Assembly (NCBI GenBank): GCA_009774735.1
Contig: VSOH01000059.1
Coordinates: 1 to 8,106 of the forward strand
Origin: Clostridiales bacterium
GTDB taxonomy: Bacteria; Bacillota_A; Clostridia; Oscillospirales; Acutalibacteraceae
DNA: 8,106 nucleotides
Direction: 5' to 3'
Each line of letters starts with the position of its first letter. Position 1 is the stretch's first letter. Of the stretch, positions 5,595-8,106 are shown one piece after another. A model generated the notes under the pieces. That model was given only the letters and a program-made list of their open reading frames with translations. It had not been told where the DNA came from and did not search any database. A program made the position numbers and the translations under genes.

Positions 5595-5623
5595 TTGCTA
5601 ACGTGCGGAAAATTTGTTATACT
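5595..5623 (+). promoter_or_regulatory. Promoter of the PqqD-like gene
   Basis: There is -35 TTGCTA (5595-5600), a 17-bp spacer and -10 TATACT (5618-5623). The predicted start lies near 5630, about 30 nt before the ATG. Confidence 0.6.
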
Positions 5624-5661
5624 AATTATATTATAACATTTATCGTGAAAAGGAGATTTTT

Positions 5662-5928
5662 ATGAAAATCAGAAACGGATTTGCAAAAAGAGAAATTGCC
5701 GGATCATATATAGTTGTTCCTGTCGGAAATACAAGCAATGAATTTAACGGAATGATAACGCTGAACGAGAGCGGTTCCTTTTTCTGGGATTGCTTTACAA
5801 ATAACATTACCATTGATGACGCTGTGAAAAAGGTTACATCCGAGTATGATATTGATGAAGCTACAGCGAAAAGGGATATTGAAGGCTTTGTTAAAATGCT
5901 AAAAGAAAATAACTTGATTATTGACTGA
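5662..5928 (+). CDS. Standalone PqqD-family small protein
   Basis: The 88-residue protein matches the PqqD (RiPP recognition element-like) winged-helix pattern. It has an N-terminal beta part 'FAKREIAGSYIVVPVG...EFNGMITLNESGSFFWDCF' (7-45), with the typical L-N-E-S-G-x-x-x-W box at 34-42. A helical part 'TIDDAVKKVTSEYDIDEATAKRDIEGFVKMLKENNLI' (50-87) follows. Family members bind the leader of a peptide precursor and hand it to a radical SAM or other modifying enzyme. Here there is no radical SAM gene, precursor or transporter next to it, and the gene has its own promoter, ribosome site (AAAAGGAG) and terminator. Such orphan PqqD-like genes are common in Clostridia; their role is often unclear. 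The neighbour on the other side of the promoter region is the Fe-S scaffold operon, but no link is shown. Family confidence is high; pathway unknown. Confidence 0.85.
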   Translation: MKIRNGFAKREIAGSYIVVPVGNTSNEFNGMITLNESGSFFWDCFTNNITIDDAVKKVTSEYDIDEATAKRDIEGFVKMLKENNLIID

Positions 5929-5934
5929 ACAGTA

Positions 5935-5968
5935 AAAACCGCTTAACACAAAAAGTGTAAGCGGTTTT
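5935..5968 (+). terminator. Intrinsic terminator of the PqqD-like gene
   Basis: A 10-bp stem (AAAACCGCTT at 5935-5944 against 5959-5968) continues past a bulged A with ACAC/GTGT and an AAAAA loop. It ends in GGTTTTATTT on the plus strand, 6 nt after the stop codon. Confidence 0.85.
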
Positions 5969-6103
5969 ATTTCAATCGCTTTTAAGTTTTTTCTTAATCC
6001 CTGAACCGGCACAGTACAGTGCAGCAGAATTATTGTCATATCATGCAAGACGTTTTTTGCACACCTTAAGCTCTTTTTACAGGAGTCTAACTGTGCATTT
6101 CAC

Positions 6104-6305
6104 TTAAAATCTTTCCCTGTCATTCACTAACACTTCACTGCTGATATCATAAGGATACAGTTTCTGCGCCTCATTTGATGTGTAAAAAAGCACCAAAATA
6201 ACTTAATCTTAAATCACCATTAAACTGCGGCATAAAATAATAATTCAGAATCAGTTCACAGTCTTTGACCACAAACTGATTAAAATTAATCGGACTTGAA
6301 AAAGA
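6104..6305 (-). pseudogene. Frameshifted gene remnant, family unknown
   Basis: On the minus strand one frame reads 'SPINFNQFVVKDCELILNYY' and then 'FMPQFNGDLRLSYFGAF' before hitting TGA. Dropping one T from the run of six T (minus strand, about 6187-6192) continues the reading as 'YTSNEAQKLYPYDISSEVLVNDRERF', followed by a stop at 6104. The joined 60-odd residues look like genuine protein sequence (normal amino-acid mix, a plausible acidic C-terminus), so this is probably the decayed 3' end of a gene broken by a homopolymer indel. No start codon or ribosome site is left, and upstream stops close the frame. I do not recognise the family. The remainder of 5969-6380 shows no gene on either strand that I can support. 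Confidence 0.45.
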
Positions 6306-6380
6306 TTGCCTGTGTTATTACCTCATATACTTATCAGTTCAACAAAAAACTGTTTATCTTCACTCCATTAATGATTCTTA

Positions 6381-6409
6381 TTGACAAAAGAACAATGTTT
6401 TATTATAAT
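6381..6409 (+). promoter_or_regulatory. Perfect consensus promoter of the tRNA-Arg region
   Basis: TTGACA (6381-6386), exactly 17 bp, then TATAAT (6404-6409): a full sigma-A consensus, as expected for stable RNA genes. The predicted start near 6416 lies 16 nt before the tRNA 5' half. It is the only obvious promoter for the intact tRNA at 6546 as well. Confidence 0.85.
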
Positions 6410-6431
6410 AATTCTACATTATAGTTAATAT

Positions 6432-6471
6432 GCGCCCGTAGCTCAGCAGGATAGAGCATCCGCCTCCTAAG
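6432..6471 (+). pseudogene. Truncated tRNA-Arg(CCU), 5' half only
   Basis: GCGCCCG (acceptor 5' strand), TA, GCTC-AGCAGGATA-GAGC (D arm), then TCCGC and the loop CTCCTAA (anticodon CCT) form a normal tRNA 5' half up to 6471. The sequence then diverges: the required GCGGA anticodon-stem partner and a CGGGCGC acceptor partner do not occur downstream. The following bases (6463-6499) instead fold back on the anticodon loop. It cannot give a functional tRNA. Confidence 0.8.
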
Positions 6472-6499
6472 AAAGTGTTCCAACACCCGCCTTGGGAGG
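6463..6499. repeat. Inverted repeat across the tRNA breakpoint
   Basis: CCTCCTAAG (6463-6471, containing the anticodon) pairs with CTTGGGAGG (6491-6499) with one G-U pair. A small inner hairpin, GTGTT-CC-AACAC (6475-6486), lies in the loop. The structure starts exactly where tRNA similarity stops, which may mark an ancient recombination or insertion point. The stretch 6500-6545 holds nothing recognisable. Confidence 0.5.
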
Positions 6500-6545
6500 G
6501 CAAGGGAAATGTTGCAAGTCCCACAATTTCATAGTTTTTATAAAT

Positions 6546-6622
6546 GTTTCCGTAGCTCAGTTGGATAGAGCGACCGCCTCCTAAGCGGTAGGTCGGGTGT
6601 TCGAGTCACCTCGGGAACGCCA
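6546..6622 (+). tRNA. tRNA-Arg (anticodon CCU)
   Basis: All arms fold: acceptor GTTTCCG/CGGGAAC (6546-6552/6612-6618, one G-U), D arm GCTC/GAGC, anticodon stem ACCGC/GCGGT around loop CTCCTAA (anticodon CCT), variable AGGTC, and T arm GGGTG/CACCT with loop TTCGAGT. The discriminator is G and CCA is encoded. It reads AGG codons. It differs from the broken half at 6432 in the acceptor and D loop but shares the 12 bases CCGCCTCCTAAG around the anticodon. Confidence 0.95.
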
Positions 6623-6630
6623 AAAACCCT

Positions 6631-6662
6631 GCCGAAAACCCTGTAAAATCAAGGTTTTCGGC
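6631..6662 (+). terminator. Hairpin after the tRNA gene, probable terminator
   Basis: A perfect 10-bp stem GCCGAAAACC/GGTTTTCGGC (6631-6640 against 6653-6662) with a 12-nt loop is followed by GTTTCTTATTTT. The T-tract is interrupted, so termination may be partial. Confidence 0.6.
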
Positions 6663-6704
6663 GTTTCTTATTTTCCGAGAGAAATCGGACAGGTAGCAAA
6701 GTGC

Positions 6705-6790
6705 GATTAGCAGGATTTTTACCGAGTTTGCTAATCAAAATGCCTTTCCTGCTAATTTCCCGAAAAAAGCTGCTAAAAATCGTGCTAATT
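6705..6790. repeat. TGCTAAT repeat array next to tRNA-Arg
   Basis: TGCTAATC (6729), TGCTAATT (6750), TGCTAAAA (6771) and TGCTAATT (6783) lie in direct orientation, and one inverted copy GATTAGCA sits at 6705. The first three direct copies are exactly 21 bp apart, two helical turns, and the last is 12 bp further. Arrays of this kind beside a tRNA 3' end are typical of arm-type sites for integrase or excisionase of integrated elements. That reading is inference; no integrase is in the window. Confidence 0.5.
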
Positions 6791-6857
6791 TGAAAGGCGA
6801 TAGCTCCAAGTTCAACAGCTTATTTTATAGGTTTATCTGCTACCAGATATGGCACAT

Positions 6858-6886
6858 TTGAGTATCCCATCACTTCTATATATAAT
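6858..6886 (+). promoter_or_regulatory. Promoter of the 26-codon ORF
   Basis: There is -35 TTGAGT (6858-6863), a 17-bp spacer and a perfect -10 TATAAT (6881-6886). The predicted start near 6893 gives a transcript of about 140 nt up to the terminator at 7031. Confidence 0.65.
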
Positions 6887-6912
6887 GGAAGCAGGAAAGG
6901 ACGGTGAACCTT

Positions 6913-6993
6913 ATGAGAGAAACCTTGATTGAAGTACAGAACTTACAAATAACCGTCATCAAAGAGCCAGACGCACAGACGCAGAGCCGATGA
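6913..6993 (+). CDS. Putative 26-residue peptide or leader peptide
   Basis: ATG at 6913 opens a 26-codon frame (N-terminus MRETLIEVQNLQITVIKEPD, ending in a Q/S/R tail), with GGTGA 5 nt upstream and GGAAAGGA slightly further off as weak ribosome sites. It has no hydrophobic segment. The TGA stop is the last part of the left arm of a strong terminator, so translation to the end would melt the hairpin. The unit has a dedicated promoter and terminator, and no gene follows on the same strand. It could be a true small protein, the surviving leader peptide of an attenuator whose target gene is lost, or a small RNA with a chance ORF. I do not recognise the peptide. Confidence 0.45.
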   Translation: MRETLIEVQNLQITVIKEPDAQTQSR

Positions 6994-7031
6994 ATTTGTG
7001 AGAGAACTCACAGCTCATCGGCTCTGTTTTT
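6982..7031 (+). terminator. Strong terminator overlapping the 26-codon ORF
   Basis: The outer 12-bp stem CAGAGCCGATGA/TCATCGGCTCTG (6982-6993 against 7015-7026) encloses an inner hairpin GTGAG-AGAA-CTCAC (6998-7011) and is followed by TTTTT. On the minus strand no T-tract follows, so it serves the plus-strand unit; it lies 14 bp beyond the end of the convergent MATE gene. Confidence 0.85.
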
Positions 7032-7045
7032 GTCTAAAAGTATAT

Positions 7046-8071
7046 TTAGTTTTTCTCATCCGTGTTTATCACGGTGACTTGCCTCTGCATTTCATTCAGT
7101 TTTTTATGAAGCGGTATTGCCATAAATACCGTTATGATTGCAGATAGCACATCGGCAATGGGTTGGGTATACAAAATCCCATTAAGTCCCCATACCATCG
7201 GAAGAAGCAATATAACGGGGATAAAGCAAATCCCCTGTCTGCAAGCTCCAAGGATAAATCCTTCTTTGCCTTTTCCTAAAGCGAGGAACAGAGAGGAATA
7301 TACCGTGTAAAAACCGAAAAGCATAATGGTAATGCCGTTTGCCCTTAAAGATGCAGCTCCTATGCGAATCATCTCGGTATCACCTTTTGTAAACTGAGAA
7401 ACAATAGCTGCAGGAAACAGAGCTAATATCAGACCAAAAATCACACAGAAAACCGTTGACCAGAGGATAGAGGTCTTGATTGCTTCACGCAGACGGTCAA
7501 ATTTCTTTGCTCCATAGTTGTATCCTGCAATGGGTTGAAAGCCTTTAATAAATCCAAATACAGACAAGCTACCCATTGAAATAAGACGGGTAACAACGCC
7601 CATGCCTGCAATAGCTGAGTCGCCATAGTCACCTGCGGCATTGTTGATTAAGGAAATCGAAAGGCTTGTTAATATCTGGAATACCAAGGTCGGGATACCG
7701 ATTTTGAATATTTCAGACATGATTTCCCTTGAATATGTGCAATCCTTAACCCGAAAATGAAATACGCTTTTCTTTCGCAAGATATAGGTCAGATACACAC
7801 AGGTTGAAACAACCTGCGAGATTGCTGTTGCTATTGCCGCCCCTGCTACACCCAAGTCAAATACATAGATAAACAGCGGGTCTAAGGCGATATTAAGGGC
7901 AGCTCCCGTCAATAAGGCACACATAGTTGTTTTGGCAGCTCCCTCACTTGTCACGATATTATTCATAGTGACATTGAACACATTGAAGATGCAGGAAACA
8001 ATATAGATACCTGCGTATGTGGCGGCATAAGGCAGGATGCTGTCGGTGGCTCCCAAGAGCTTTAGTATAGG
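7046..8071 (-). CDS. MATE-family multidrug/toxin efflux protein, N-terminus missing (contig end)
   Basis: The genomic part encodes 341 residues starting at 'PILKLLGATDSILPYAATY' (8071) and ending with TAA at 7046. It reads as the C-terminal three quarters of a MATE transporter of the MepA/NorM type. The 'TSEGAAKTTMCALLTGAALN' stretch with 'ALDPLFIYVFDLGVAGAAIATAISQ', the second-half 'GFQPIAGYNYGAKKFDRLREAI', and about nine to ten hydrophobic helices are family signatures. MATE proteins have ~450 residues and twelve helices, so about 100 residues are lost beyond the edge. They export cationic drugs or metabolites using a Na+ or H+ gradient. The apparent N-terminus read in this frame beyond 8072 (MCIRDS) is translation of sequencing adapter and must not be used as a start. 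Substrate cannot be told. The gene converges with the small unit at 6858-7031. Confidence 0.9.
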   Translation of the reverse strand, partial: PILKLLGATDSILPYAATYAGIYIVSCIFNVFNVTMNNIVTSEGAAKTTMCALLTGAALNIALDPLFIYVFDLGVAGAAIATAISQVVSTCVYLTYILRKKSVFHFRVKDCTYSREIMSEIFKIGIPTLVFQILTSLSISLINNAAGDYGDSAIAGMGVVTRLISMGSLSVFGFIKGFQPIAGYNYGAKKFDRLREAIKTSILWSTVFCVIFGLILALFPAAIVSQFTKGDTEMIRIGAASLRANGITIMLFGFYTVYSSLFLALGKGKEGFILGACRQGICFIPVILLLPMVWGLNGILYTQPIADVLSAIITVFMAIPLHKKLNEMQRQVTVINTDEKN

Positions 8072-8072
8072 G

Positions 8073-8106
8073 CTGTCTCTTATACACAAATGACGCAGCC
8101 GACGAT
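8073..8106. other. Transposase-adapter (Nextera-like) contamination at the contig end
   Basis: The stretch starts with CTGTCTCTTATACACA, the Tn5 mosaic end found in Nextera libraries, and continues as TGACGC-GCCGACGA, which matches the reverse complement of the read 1 adapter except for three bases (plus one extra base at the end). In the minus-strand frame it gives the peptide MCIRD-, a known adapter artefact in databases. It is technical sequence, not genome. Confidence 0.9.

Noticed and set aside
6432..6545. A tRNA-Arg gene interrupted by an intron in the anticodon loop
   Set aside because: No downstream sequence completes the anticodon stem (GCGGA) or the acceptor (CGGGCGC), and the 3' half at 6584-6622 belongs to a complete tRNA with its own matching 5' half.
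7441..7641. 66-codon minus-strand ORF inside the MATE gene
   Set aside because: Out-of-frame shadow of the MATE coding sequence.

Overview
The window looks like a low-GC, Gram-positive anaerobe of the gut Clostridia (Oscillospiraceae/Ruminococcaceae-like). The reasons are AT-rich intergenic DNA, strong AGGAGG ribosome binding sites, sigma-A promoters with 17-bp spacers, and a GGGtGRT/NifU-like gene pair typical of anaerobic Firmicutes. This assignment is inference; there is no rRNA or other marker. The last 34 bases are very probably transposase-type (Nextera-like) sequencing adapter rather than genome, so the right edge is a contig end.

Layout. (1) 1-2026, minus strand: an extended -10 promoter drives a small secreted Cys/Trp-rich protein, a strong hairpin terminator, then directly a membrane protein that looks like an ABC-2 permease fused to an M1-aminopeptidase-like ectodomain (cut by the left edge). 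(2) 2090-2482, minus: a small two-helix membrane protein with its own promoter and terminator. (3) 2538-3754: a Phd/YefM-RelE/ParE toxin-antitoxin operon on the plus strand, bracketed by two 106-bp direct repeats. Each repeat is the 3' end plus terminator of the next gene, so the toxin-antitoxin segment looks like a small insertion at a gene end. (4) 3732-5544, minus: the two-gene operon of a NifU/IscU-like Fe-S scaffold protein and a GGGtGRT protein. (5) 5595-5968, plus: a standalone PqqD-like small protein, divergent from that operon. (6) 5969-6430: gene-poor, with a frameshifted gene remnant on the minus strand. (7) 6381-6662, plus: a perfect consensus promoter, a broken tRNA-Arg(CCU) 5' half, an intact tRNA-Arg(CCU) and a hairpin. 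(8) 6690-7031: a TGCTAAT repeat array partly spaced at 21 bp, then a tiny 26-codon transcription unit ending in a strong terminator. (9) 7046-8071, minus: a MATE-family efflux protein truncated at the adapter junction.

How the parts may relate. Regions 6-9 read as the boundary of an integrated element next to tRNA-Arg: damaged tRNA, intact tRNA, repeat array, then cargo. No integrase is visible in the window. Region 1 resembles a secreted peptide/transport operon in which the hairpin would keep permease expression lower than peptide expression. Regions 2 and 5 are single-gene units with no visible partner.
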